DNA from: Plectranthus barbatus
Lineage: Eukaryota > Streptophyta > Magnoliopsida > Lamiales > Lamiaceae
DNA length: 64,000 nt
NCBI GenBank assembly: GCA_026898455.1
Contig: JAPKLW010000019.1
Coordinates: 1,260,051-1,324,050, forward strand
Direction: 5' to 3'
Under the pieces are notes generated by a model that was not told where the DNA came from, made no database searches, and saw only the letters and a program-made list of their open reading frames with translations. Both the position numbers and the translations under genes were made by a program. Positions 21,994 through 33,141 of the stretch are shown here, one piece after another (within the stretch, counting starts at the first letter, position 1; the number at the start of each line of letters is the position of its first letter).

Positions 21994-23559
21994 AACGGTA
22001 GCCTGATTACAATCTGTCTTTGCTCCTCTAATAGTTGTAGGCAATTGCTTGTTAACCATGTTGTTGTACTTTTAAGGGGACCTTGTCGAGAATGCTGGAC
22101 AGTAAAGGCAAGAAATACCAGCTGCATAGAAGGCAACGTATTTTGATGGAACCTCATGAAGTATTTATTTTCCTTATATTTTTTATGAATAAAGTACTTT
22201 GGAGAGTTTTATTTTGGTTCGTATTTTTTCCGGCAGGACAAATGTTTATTAGTTTTGCATGCATATTTCTGTTATTTATGATGGTTATTTATTTCTATCA
22301 TTGGTAATAACGATGTTATCTATTGTGGGATACTGATTAACTCTCTGACAGAAAAAATTGTCCGCAAATGTTGCATGTAATTCATCTGATATTGATAAAC
22401 CTCGAAGAGAAAGTTTACTTCTTCTTACGAGGATCTTACATATCTATGGCACTTAAGACTAGGTCACATCTACTTAAAGTGAATTCAGCGACTTGCAAAT
22501 AACAATACATTGGACTTACTCCGGCCTGTACCTTATCAAGTCTGCGAATCCTGCATCGAGGGAAAATGTCTTCTAGGCCTTTTAAGGCACTTAGTCGCGA
22601 GCAGAGGATGAGTCAGAACTGATCCATTCTGACTCATATGGGACCATGTCCACACAGGCTCGTGGAGGGTATTAATACTTCGTCACTTTCATTGACAATT
22701 AGTCGAGATCGGATACGTTTACTTGCTTTGCTACAAGTCTGAATGCTTTGAGAAATATAAAGAGTGCAAGGCTGAGGTAGAAAAAAGGTCGGGAAAACTA
22801 TAAAGTCATTGCGATCTGACCGCGGTGGCAAATACCTCGAGAATGTGTTCCTACAAAATTTGTCAGATCACGGGATTACATCCCAGTGGACTGCACCACG
22901 TACTCCCAGCAAAATGGTGTAGCTGGAAGAAGAAATTGAACTCTTTTGGAAATAGTGAGATCAATGATGAGTTATGCAAGCTTACTTATTTCATTTTGGG
23001 GATACACATTTGAAACAGTGGCTTACATCTGTAACCTGGTGCCTTCTAAATTGGTTCCTAAGACATCCTGCAAACTCTTCGTTGGACGCAAACCTAGTTG
23101 TGCAAGTTTAGAGTATGGGGTTGTCCAGCACACGTGCTGACAAATGAACTTGATAAGTTAGAAAGCATGTCCAAGGTAATGTTGTTTCTAAGGTATCATA
23201 GGCAAAATAAAGGTGGTAACTTTTACTGGCCTGAGAGTAAGAGAATCGTTGTTAGCACGAATGCTAGATTATTGGAAGACAAGTATGTAAGAAACCACAA
23301 GACAAAGAGTGATATAGTAATTCAAGAAATAGAAGGCAATAATGCAATTCCAAGGGAAGGGGAATGTGCGAATATGAGTGCACATGTGAGAGGTACAACA
23401 TCATTGGCACGTTCTTTAGTGCAAGGTGCAGAACCACAAGTTATTACACCAACTGCTGACACAACACCGATGCCTCGTCACAGTGGGAGAGGAATTTCCC
23501 AACTAGATAGGTACATGTTTGTGGGTGAATACTCTGATCCACTAACCTACGAATGTTGA
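21994..23559 (+). pseudogene. CopA-3 protease and integrase
   Basis: The protease part (to about 22400) is unreadable apart from position. The integrase begins with YLWHLRLGHIYLK and VCESC (22435-22555), the HHCC zinc-binding region, then the core with YVYLLCYKSECFEKYKE (22715-22760), TPSKMV-like remains near 22905 and LVPSKLVPKT near 23045-23070. After that the linker is well kept: KGGNFYWPESKRIVVSTNAR, HSGRGISQLDRYMFVGEY (23098-23559). Many stops and frame changes; catalytic HSDLCG has decayed to DSYGT (near 22640). Confidence 0.8.
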
Positions 23560-24990
23560 AAAATGGCGCATCGCTATGGATTCTGAGATAGAATCCATAA
23601 AAGCTATGGATGTATACCAAAAAGCTGAGTTGTCTGATGACTTTAAGGCCATACGGTGCGAGTGGGTATACAAGAGGAAGAAGGGAGCGGATGGAGAGAT
23701 TGTTGCTTTTGAAGCCAGACTGGTGGCAAAGGGTTATAGTCAGAAAGTGGGCATAGAGTATGATGAAACCTTTTCACCGGTAGTCATGTTCCAATCAATC
23801 CGGATACTTCTTGCCAAAGCAGCACATATGGACCTTGATATCTGACAGATGGGTGTCAAAACTGCTTTTCTAAACAGTTACCTTCAAGAAGGTAGGGACG
23901 TCAATATGCAGCAACCCGAGGGTTACATGTGCAAAGGCGAAGAGAATCTTGTTTTGATGCTTAAGAAGTCCTTGTATGGACTTAAGCAAGCTTCATGGTC
24001 ATGGAACTTACATTTCAACAATGTGATTAAATCTTATGGATTTCCACAATTGGCAAACCAAAGTTGTGTATACCGACTTTGTGTCAGTGGGAGCGTGGTT
24101 TTCCTTGCACTATATGTGGACGAAATACTCCTATTTGGAAACATAGACGGCATGATGTTGGAGATTAAGTGTTGGATATCCCAGTTCTAAATGAAGTATT
24201 TGGGAGAAGCTAGATACATCCTTAGGATTAAAGTCTTACGAGATCGTAAGAAAAAGATTATAAGCTTATCCCAGACATCCTATGTGGACATTGTGATAGC
24301 CCGGTTCAGCATGCAACTCGCCAAGAGAGGATTGCTACCTTTCAGATATGGCTTACATCTTTCTAAAGGACGGTGTCCTGAGACACAAAAGGTGAAAGAT
24401 GAGATGAGCCTTGTACCATACGAATCTGCGGTGGGTAGCATCATGTATGCTATGCTGTGTACCAGGCCAGATATCTATTATATTGTTGGAATGGTAGCAA
24501 GATATCAGTCTAACCCTGGATAGGCGCATTGGACTTCAGTAAAGCACATCCACAAGTATTTGAAAAGAACTATGAATTATTGTCTAGTTTATCAAAGTGA
24601 GCATTTGAGCCATGGAGGCGGAACATGTCGCTGCCTCCGAAGCGCAAAGCATAAATGTATTGTTGACTCTACTATGGAGGTGGAATATGTCGCTGCCTCC
24701 AAAGCTTCGATATAAGGGGTATTGCTCCGGAGCCTTTCAGAGTTGCATGTTATTCCAAGTTTGCCTAAGAGTATCACAATTCATTGTGATAATGCTAGTG
24801 CAGTGGCAAACTCGAAAGAACCACATCATCATATGAGAGATCGTATCGAGGGGCGATGTGCTGATCAATAAGATTGACACTAGAGACAACATAGTTGATC
24901 CACTCAGAAAATGCATACCACAAAAGGCTTACGAAAGACATATTCATGGGCTAGGTCTAAGGTGGATGCCTACCACTAACAATGGTTGAT
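23560..24990 (+). pseudogene. CopA-3 reverse transcriptase and RNase H
   Basis: RT copies element RNA; RNase H removes it. In order: CEWVYKRKKGADGEIVAFEA, KVGIEYDETFSPV (23576-23845), a TGA, then KTAFLNSYLQEGRDV, SLYGLKQASWSWN and the catalytic box as LYVDEIL (second Asp of YVDD replaced by Glu, 23849-24190), a TAA, then MKYLGEARYILRI and YMLCTRPDIYYIVGMVA-like sequence (24191-24523). RNase H follows with a duplicated segment at 24611-24707 and ends NIVDPLRKCI (about 24890). The fragments keep the family order but not one frame. Confidence 0.85.
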
Positions 24991-25064
24991 GTAATAGCTA
25001 GGCTAGATAGACACATTGCATACTCTGAATGTCAGATGTAATGCTTTGAGTGTAAGTGGGAGAT

Positions 25065-28001
25065 TGTTGGGTTTTGTAGATAGAAAGCATTTATTACAAT
25101 GAGTATACATTAAGCATTATTTCCTATCTATTAAACAAACTTACATGTTTTCTCACCGATAGGGACGATCATACGGCGTGTTGTAGATTGCAGAAGATAG
25201 TATGATCACCTGACCGAGTGAGATATAAATATTTTCACAGCCGATATGGCGTTGAGGATAAGTCTGTCGGTATAGGCTACAACGTAGTAAGAAAGAAGTG
25301 ATCTGTCTTGATCACTTGATATGCTGGTGCGTGCGGTTGTGTATTGATTTTACCACAGTGAGATGTATTCTTCTATCTGACATCCGAGAATACAAGATCT
25401 CATTCTTCATTGAGTCCAAACCCTAACGAAGGTTTGGGGGTATGCATGGGTTGACTGTTGTTTTGACTTGCCATGGTGGAGAATCTTAGTAACGTGCTCG
25501 TATACCCGCAACTTGGGTAACAACAGTTCGTGTAGTACACTCTGAGACTGGATTTAGGTTACCATATCTGAGTAATAGGATGGGGATATTCCGTGAGAAG
25601 CTCAATAATGTTCATCGTGCTAAAGTCGTGCAGGTTGATTAAGTTCAAACATGAGTGATGTTGGTCCCAGATTAGAGTTGTCTTGGTAAATAGCAAACAA
25701 TCAACACACATGAATGCAGCGGAAGTTTAAAGATTATCTTGCACTTTAGTTCTTAAAAATGTCTTAGCTCGAGGTAGAAATTAGGGTTTCTTTCAAGTAA
25801 GTACTCTAGCAACTATCGTTGCTAGGTTTCAAATCACAACACATAAACAGTAATGAATAAATAGTAAAGAACACACAATATTTATAGTGGTTCGATCCAA
25901 TAGATCTACGTCCACTCCTTAGCCGTATTGCTAAGAATTCACTAAAAAGATATTGAAGTACAAGGACTCGCCGAACACTTGTAGTAGGTAGTGAACCTTC
26001 GACCTAGCCACTACAAAGCTATCCTCCGATGCTTCAATCTTCTAGTCCGCAGCTCCAGCCAAGTCAAGGGCGACACCTTCGTAAAACTTGTTCTTCACTG
26101 TAATGGAGATTTTATAGTTCTCTCTGAACTTAGCCTGGTTTCGGTAGAAGCCCGTTGGAGTCATTCTCTTTTCAGAGATGAGACTGCTGGATGCTTCCTA
26201 TGATTGGAAGGTATCCCAATGATTGAAGATTCTTTAGCAAAGTCAAGGAATCTATTGAATGCAGTGTTGGGTATTCAATGTAGTGACACTTGCTGTTGAG
26301 AGCTTTTAAGATTCTTCTTAAATGTGGGCTCTCAACTGACAACTCTCTTTTTCCTTTTTTGCTTTGTCAAAGGAATCTCTCAATTTGCAGTTGTGTTCGT
26401 TGTGTAGAATGAGCAGTTGTTGTTCGAGTAGTTGTCGTCTCTCTGTTTGGACTTGTCTTTTATATGTGAAGATTCAAACTTTGAATCTCCAGACCCGTTA
26501 GACACAACAGCTTCTTTATCCAAAAGGAGTTTAACTTTTTACGTCCTTTCCAACGTCGTACAGTACTTTCCGACCTACTTCGGGAAACCTTTTGTCTTTT
26601 CAGCTGTACTGTTGTCAGAACGGTAGTATTTAGAGATCGATTCTAGATATCTTCTTTGTTTTAACATTCTCGGAAAATGCTGGAACTATCTGCTAAGACT
26701 CTTGATTGCTGCGCTTCTTCTAGAAATCTGCTTTACAATCTGCTGACTCCTTCAACAGATGCGTATTTCAGCATTTAGGTCTTGACTGCTGATTGCTATT
26801 CCTTAGCAATCTGCTTGTATGCTAGCGAATGCTATCTTCCTTGGCATTCTGCTATCTTTTGCTTCTGACTGCTGAGCATTAGCAAATGCTAAGTCCTGTA
26901 GCATTTTGCTATCTTATTTGCTTCCGATTAGCAGTCATTTTCTTAGCATATGATTGCTAATGTTTTAGCAATCATTCTTCATAGCACTTGACCGCTAGCA
27001 TCTCTAGTAGTCAATCTTGTTTGCTGATTTCTCTAGCAGCTACTAGCATCCCGAAGTTGCTTGATTTGATTTTCTTCATTCCATTTGTTGAGTCATTCAG
27101 CAACCTTCTCAAGCACTTCCTAATCTATTACAACTCGGTATTTTTCCTAAACAGGAGATTACATAGGAGTTGCTAGACTATGCTAGAATTCAGCAATGAT
27201 CGACCAATCTACTATGGCTTCGATTCAACAAAATCTTTTACAATTTTGATCTAATGGAGGAATTTACAAATAATTCCCAACAAGTGATAAAGTTTGAGTG
27301 GTAGAGCTTAGGAAAATAAGAAATTTATTAATTGTGGGAATCTTGTCAGAAGCTCCAATTAGTTCTGTGGTGAAAAATAATTAATATTATTTAATTAATT
27401 GTGTCCTAGATTGTGGACATGGGAATTAATTAATTCATAAGTCCACTGTATTGTTTTCATTAGTTCCCAGGTCTGGCACAAATAATATGCTGGAAGGAGC
27501 CCATTAAGGTGTTACCCTAGATCTATAAATTGCCCATTCTCTCCTTAGATTTTATAAATCACAACAATTGAAACCCTACAGAGGATAGAGAGAGGGCAGC
27601 GCCTACTGCAGTGGGAGGAAGAAATTTGACTCCCTCTTTGCATCACAATCTTGTAGAATTCTCACCAGTACCAAGATTAACGCATTGGGACACAGATCTG
27701 AAGATCTTACCTGGAGAACAACCTTCTTCTTCTTTTCCTTTTGATTAAATCTTGAAATTATGTTTTGTTCTAATGTTTTATTTCGCAAATCTAATCAAAT
27801 CGCATGGTGGAATCGCAAGTTTGGATTCAAAGCGAAAGATCGTTTTAGACCCTACGGAGTTAAGGTAATCCTAATATCTATCACATTAAATTTATATGAG
27901 CATGACTAGGGTTTTATCGATGGTAATTATATTGACATTCATGAATAGTCCGAGTTTCGCTTGGATTAAGCCTTTCAATTCGCGACAACGAAATCCCTAC
28001 A
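25065..28001 (+). repeat. 3' LTR of CopA-3, split by a SIRE solo LTR
   Basis: Follows a polypurine tract, taagtgggagat (25053-25064). Starts TGTTGGGTTTTGTAGAT, ends AATCCCTACA. Without the insert and its duplicated target site it is about 1308 bp. It contains gacgatcatac near 25165 and tctataaattg near 27520. The 5 bp after it are cttag (28002-28006), the same as after the solo LTR at 15835-17246. Confidence 0.85.
25659..27282 (-). mobile_element. SIRE-like solo LTR inside the CopA-3 LTR
   Basis: On the minus strand it starts TGTTGGGAATTATTTG and ends TGGGACCAACA; 1624 bp. The perfect 5-bp repeat agtga stands on both sides (25654-25658, 27283-27287), and the undamaged CopA LTR reads gagtgataaggtt at the same place (about 16433). 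Near 25880-25925 it has the SIRE block atagtggttcgatcc with gatctacgtccactcctta, seen in reverse. Its U3 part (26680-27060) is crowded with agcaatctgct-like words. Open frames in it are accidental. Confidence 0.9.
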
Positions 28002-28006
28002 CTTAG

Positions 28007-29539
28007 CTCTATATGACGAACAATATTATAATAACCCATGAATTCACTTAGAAGTTGTTAATGATAAATGTTACAATAATAAAGTGATGTAAAGTCATTG
28101 ATTCAAAAATGAATCAATAAAAGTTCTGGATGTATATCAATTTTACTACATAGCCAGTTGTGGATAACTATGTGATATACATGAAGATGAAACATTCCAA
28201 TGGTAACCTAATTTTATTTTCAAGCTAGAGTTAGTGAGAAAGGGTTATAGTAAAAAAGAAGGCATGTAGTACGACGAAACCTTCTCACTAGTTGCAACTC
28301 TTAATCCATTCATACATTGATCATAACAACACATATAAACCTAGACATTAGGAAGGTAGATGTTCTAACTTGTGCTTCCTAAACGGGAACCTCCATAGAA
28401 GGTGGTGACATCTATATGAAATAGTTAGAAAAGTTATGTGCAGTGAGGTGAGTAGAATCTTGTAGTGAACTTAAATAAGTTTCAAGGTTATGTAATAGAT
28501 GTTTCAATATTGTATTTCGAGAATGAGAGTTGCATGTACCAGTTATGTATCAACGGAAGCATTATTTTCGTTGCATATTATGTAGATAATTTTTTCATAT
28601 CCAGAAATGATAAAGAGGTATTGTAAAAAATATAGAGATGGTTATCTGAGCAATTTCAGAAATATTACCTAGAAGATGTTGGGTACATCCATCAGTGAAA
28701 GTCTTATGTGATCGTAAGAAAGGATGTTGGGTTAATTTCAAATTGATTATGTAGTGACTCATTCATCGTGCATAAGGCCAAGAAAGGGTTGCTACCTTTC
28801 AATATGGCATTTCACTTACAAAATGGGGTACAGTGTGCTAAGACCACTGAGAGAAAGAATGAGATGACAACTTCCTCTATGGAGAACTCCTGAATGCAAT
28901 GCAATAAATGAGGTAAAATATATGTTATGCTAAAGGCATGGTAATGATATTAATTTAACCCTGCACTGGCACAAGACATGCTTTGTGGGTCGTATGGTTT
29001 TAAATTTCTAGGAGGTTCATTAAAAGAAGAAATTGGCCTCAAACAATGTGTTTGCCTTGGAGGAGAAGTTATAGGAATATGAAACAGAAGTGTGTTGCAA
29101 GTTCCACTATAGAGGCTTAGTGTATAGCAGCTTCAGAAGCTTTGTAATGACTAATATATCTCCTTAGTTACCTTGTAGAGCAGAATATTTTGAGCATACT
29201 AATATAATCACAAATTACTGTGATTATGCTTGGGCAATTGAAAACTCAAAGGAACCAAGAACCACAAGGGGTAAAACACATAGAGTTAATAGTACCACAT
29301 CATACGATAAATCATGATAAGAGGCAATATGAATAAAAGGGGTGATAGACATAAAATTTAGCAGATATACTTACATTATGCTTACCTCAAAAGAGTAATG
29401 ATGATCATGCTCCTATTCTGGATCTATTGGTGAAGCGGGCCACGAGATGATGAAAGGTGTAAATAAGCTAGATTTTAGATAGAAACACTTAATACTCTGA
29501 AAAAGAAATGGTATAATGTTTAGAGTATAACTGCGAGAT
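28007..29539 (+). pseudogene. CopA-2-type reverse transcriptase and RNase H, continuous copy
   Basis: Starts exactly as 17252 does (gacgaacaatattat) and continues where that copy is interrupted: LDIRKVDVLTCAS (about 28340), GGDIYMK, decayed SLYGLKQ, a YVDD region reading C-stop-FF near 28580, then LPFNMAFHL-type sequence. RNase H shows KQKCVASSTIEA and IAASEA (about 29085-29130), ENSKEPR (29235) and NLADILT (29355). A purine-rich ctgcgagat at 29531 precedes the LTR. Stops are everywhere; this is the 3' half of an old CopA element. Confidence 0.75.
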
Positions 29540-31040
29540 TGTGTACTAAAAGCATATATGATTAAGAATATTCGTAATAATGAAATTGATATACTAGTCT
29601 TCATAAGTGTGTTGGATCAACATGGTCACTATCTAATATAACAAATATACGATGCAATCAACTTTATCTAGTTATCTCACCAATATGGACGATCATATAG
29701 TGTATAGGAGATCACAGAGGAACATTAGAGTCGATTGACCTATAAGGATATAAATAGAATCGCTACTGAGAAAACTCATGGATAGGTTATAGTTTAAGCT
29801 CCACACATCATTATAAAAGTGAACTTATCCTAGCTACTTGATGTGTCGATACATCTTTATGTATTGATGGGATCAATAGTGAGATGAGTCATTATTATTG
29901 GCTAATGAATGAACCAGATCTCTGATATATATGCTTTGATCTTAAACCTAATAGACGGCCAAGGGGCTTGGACAAGCTGACCACACTACGATTTCTTATG
30001 GTGACGAGTATTTCATGTACATGTTAGGTGTTGGCTATTTGTGTCTCGCCTACTTAGACTGGACATGTAGGTTATCATATCCATTTCAGAATTGGGACAT
30101 TCCCTGATGAGCTCACAATGTTTTTAAAGTTAAGTCTTTTAGGTTGAATCAATGATTCAAACCTAATTGAAAAGGGATGAGTTGTACTACTCAGTAAATA
30201 AGAGGTTACTTAATTATGGGGTTGATTGCCATATACAAAATTAATTAATAAATGTTTGGAACCTTAAATATGTAGATCATCCAAGTCTAATGCATCTTGT
30301 TCCTAATATCGTGGAAATAAAAGGGTTAATCAACATCGATTTATTTCGTGAAAACAAATCAATGTTTAATTAATTAATTATGTTATGGGATGAACAAGTG
30401 AAAATTAAGGCAAAGTCTCAGATGAGACGGTCTCATCATTTTTATTGTGAGACGAATTTAATGAAATGATGTATTTCTTTATTGCAAATGATGTTTCACC
30501 ATTTTTATTGTAATATGAGTTTAATGAAATGATGTATTTCTTTATTGCAAATGATGTATTTCTTTGTTGCAAATAATGTAATTCTTAAAAATGAAATGAT
30601 GTATTTAACTTATTGAAATGATGTATTATGGTCCGTCTCACAATAAAAAAAATAGTGAGACCGTCTCTCAGGAGACCAACTCGAAAATTAATTATTAAGG
30701 AGGGTCCGCTTTATTATTGGCATTCGATCTAATCAGGCGCATAAACTGCTCTGAGCCCATTAGCATTAGGGTTTAAAACTCTAATACTATAAAAGGCCTT
30801 CTCTCCTCAGATTATACACACAAAATAAACAACATAGTTGTGAGTGAAAGATAAAGACAGCGACGGCTCCACCAAGAAGAAATATCAATTTTTTCATATT
30901 TGGGGCACCTCGGTACCGCATCCTCATTAGATTTATGAGGAGCAAGAGAATAGACTAGAATTTCAAAATGCAAATCTTTCTCAAGTTATCAACATTATAA
31001 CAATATTTTCTCGAATCTTCAAAAAAGGTAATAATATGTA
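29540..31040 (+). repeat. 3' LTR of the CopA-2-type element, decayed
   Basis: Begins TGTGTACTAAAAGCATATATG; the usual TGTTGGG start is reduced. It keeps the family order: gacgatcatatag (29689), gatataaataga, cggtacc-like gcatcctc near 30910 and actataaaagg at about 30787 (TATA box). It resembles the CopA-1 LTR more than the other LTRs. A MITE sits in it at 30409-30682. The 3' end could not be fixed; resemblance is lost near 31040. Confidence 0.65.
30409..30682. mobile_element. Mutator-type MITE, copy 1
   Basis: 274 bp between a perfect 9-bp direct repeat, gaaaattaa (30400-30408 and 30683-30691). Ends are imperfect inverted repeats: the left reads aagtctcagatgagacggtc, the right, reversed, ggtctcctgagagacggtc. 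The inside repeats aaatgatgtatttcttt several times. A 9-bp duplication fits Mutator-like transposition of a non-autonomous element. It lies in the CopA LTR between two taattaatt stretches. A second copy lies at 40125-40376. Confidence 0.85.
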
Positions 31041-31346
31041 TAAATGTGTCTGTCTCTCATGGTCACACTACTTCGAAATTTTTTAAAATCAACATTTTAT
31101 CTTAGGCTCAATTTCTAAAAATGGACAAAAAGAGCGTATTAGCTAAAAATCTCAACTAGGAACTTAAGTATAAAACTCTTACTAACGTTGCCATAAAATG
31201 GGAGGCCGCTGAAGCTCAGTGTTCAAAAAAGGTGCCAAGAGATTAAAGAGTAAAGAGAACGAGAGCTTGATTAAGAAGTGAAAATGGGGTTAAACCCTTC
31301 TCTCTCTCTCTCTCACACACACATAGAAAAAGTGGTTATTAATCGG
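31041..31346. other. Unassigned non-coding stretch with TC/CA microsatellite
   Basis: AT-rich sequence between the decayed CopA LTR and the SIRE LTR; no gene or repeat match seen. At 31298-31323 a run of tc changes into ca dinucleotides. The five bases before the SIRE LTR (atcgg, 31342-31346) would be its target site. Confidence 0.5.
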
Positions 31347-32766
31347 TGTTGGTCCCCGATCAGAGTACGAATAATTATGCAGCGGAAGTTTTTACAAGCA
31401 GTTGCACTCTAAAACTGGGGGGTCAGATTCCCAGTTTAGGTTTTATAAGAACTGTGTTAGCAGAGCAGTTTACTTAGTTAGTTTTCAGATATACACTTCA
31501 ATTCTTTATAGTGGTTCGGATCCTTAAGTCCTACGTTCACTCTTCGGAAATTAATCCAGTAATTCACTAAGTAATAAAGTATAAACTCCTCACGATCTAT
31601 AGCCAATCACCACAAAAACCACCATCCGCGGCAAACTGGATCTCTCGCCCAGGTAGATGATCTTCACTCCTTTTTCAGTTCCTCGAAGCCATGTAACACC
31701 TCAATGTCTTCTTTGAACTGGCAGTCGTCGGAAATGGATTGAGGACAAATCTCCCTTCTCTCTCTCCGGTGGATGGATGGTTGAGTTCATCCCAAAACAC
31801 TTAAAAATTGGCGAAAGCCCATAAGAACCTATTCCTCAACAGAGAACCAGGTTGTTATGTTCTTACTCGAAAAGAAAGAACACCAAGAAAGACTAAGTCT
31901 AATCGACTTAATCCTCGTTTACTCTAGGTCACACGGTGATTCACAGATGATTCAGTAAGCACAAGAATTCCTCGTGTTCAATAAATGACACATGGAGCTA
32001 ATGCCGTTCACTTGAGAGCTTTAAATGCTTGAGCATTAAATTCGGCAGAGTAATGGCAAGGTTCGTGAATGTTGAAGTGTTTGTCTCTCTGGTCCTTCTG
32101 CTATTTATAGTTTAATCTGTCGAAGTAGCCAGTAGAGACAATTTCAATGATGTCCAATCAATGGCCATACTTTTCTGTGGTCGCAAACCTGCTCGTCTGC
32201 CTTTTCTTGAACATTACTATGCTTTATGCAGTGACAATTTTGTCTTATTGTGTCAGACTTGAACAACGTTGTACTGCAGTCATAACTAACTGTATCTTTG
32301 TTCCTTATCATTGAATCTTCAATGATCTTTATGACTGCTCGGCCCTTTGCTTTTCACGTGTTTCCTTCGGTGTGAAACTGCGCTTGTCTGAATCTATGAG
32401 CGCCTCTCGATAGTTTCTCTTTAAAAATTGTGTCCACAGTTTTCATTGCTATTGTTTCCTTGACAGTTTAAAACTGACTGCAAAGTTTTCTCGATTCCTT
32501 GCTTCTTCGACTGTCTTCAAAATTTTCTTCACATATAGCTTCTTGAACTGTCTTCACAGTTTTCTTTGGTCCTTCTATTCAGACAGTTTTATCCTCAAAA
32601 ACTGTTCCACAGTTTTTGGCGGTTTGTCTTTCCTGAACTATTACAACTCGATTATCCTATACAAGGATTACATGAAGTAATAACTCTAAGGACTAAACCT
32701 TGGTATACAGTTTTGACACATCAAAACATCAAATTAAAGGTGGGATTTCTACATCAATGCCTAACA
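31347..32766 (-). repeat. 3' LTR of a minus-strand SIRE-like element
   Basis: On the minus strand it starts TGTTAGGCATTGATGTAG at 32766 and ends CGGGGACCAACA at 31347 (1420 bp). It contains, reversed, the shared SIRE block around tatagtggttcggatcc (31508-31525). To its right stands a polypurine tract and then a coiled-coil ORF, so it is the 3' LTR of an element whose pol side lies further right. The plus-strand frame 32566-32856 runs antisense through it. Confidence 0.88.
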
Positions 32767-33141
32767 ATTTCCCCCTTTTTGATGATGTCAAAACTATACC
32801 ATCTAAGTCGGAATGAGGATGTAGTTGCTCTGAGTTTAGAAGGTATGAAAATCTAACACTACTCAGAACTGTGCTTCCTCTCAACTCGACCTACTCTAAT
32901 TGATCTTCCCCCTGAATCGGAGAGATATTAATCTATTAATATTAATCAAATTAGAGTGAAAAGCAATGTGCTGATCACAAAGGAACATGTGAATTGAGCT
33001 AAATAAGTATCTAAGGTAAGAGACAATTAGAGGTTGTCTTCAAACCAACAGTTTTTAACCTTTCATTAAATGTGTTCAATACAAGGTACATGAAAAGAGA
33101 CAAACTGCAGCAAAAGATAAAAAAGAATTTAGAGCACGTCA
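32767..33141 (-). other. Polypurine tract and 3' untranslated part of the SIRE-like element
   Basis: Minus strand: catcaaaaagggggaaat directly before the LTR (32767-32784), the usual SIRE-type polypurine tract. The about 360 bp up to the stop codon at 33142 are non-coding. Confidence 0.75.

Noticed and set aside
32566..32856. 96-codon plus-strand frame
   Set aside because: Runs antisense through a SIRE LTR end and polypurine tract; no motif.
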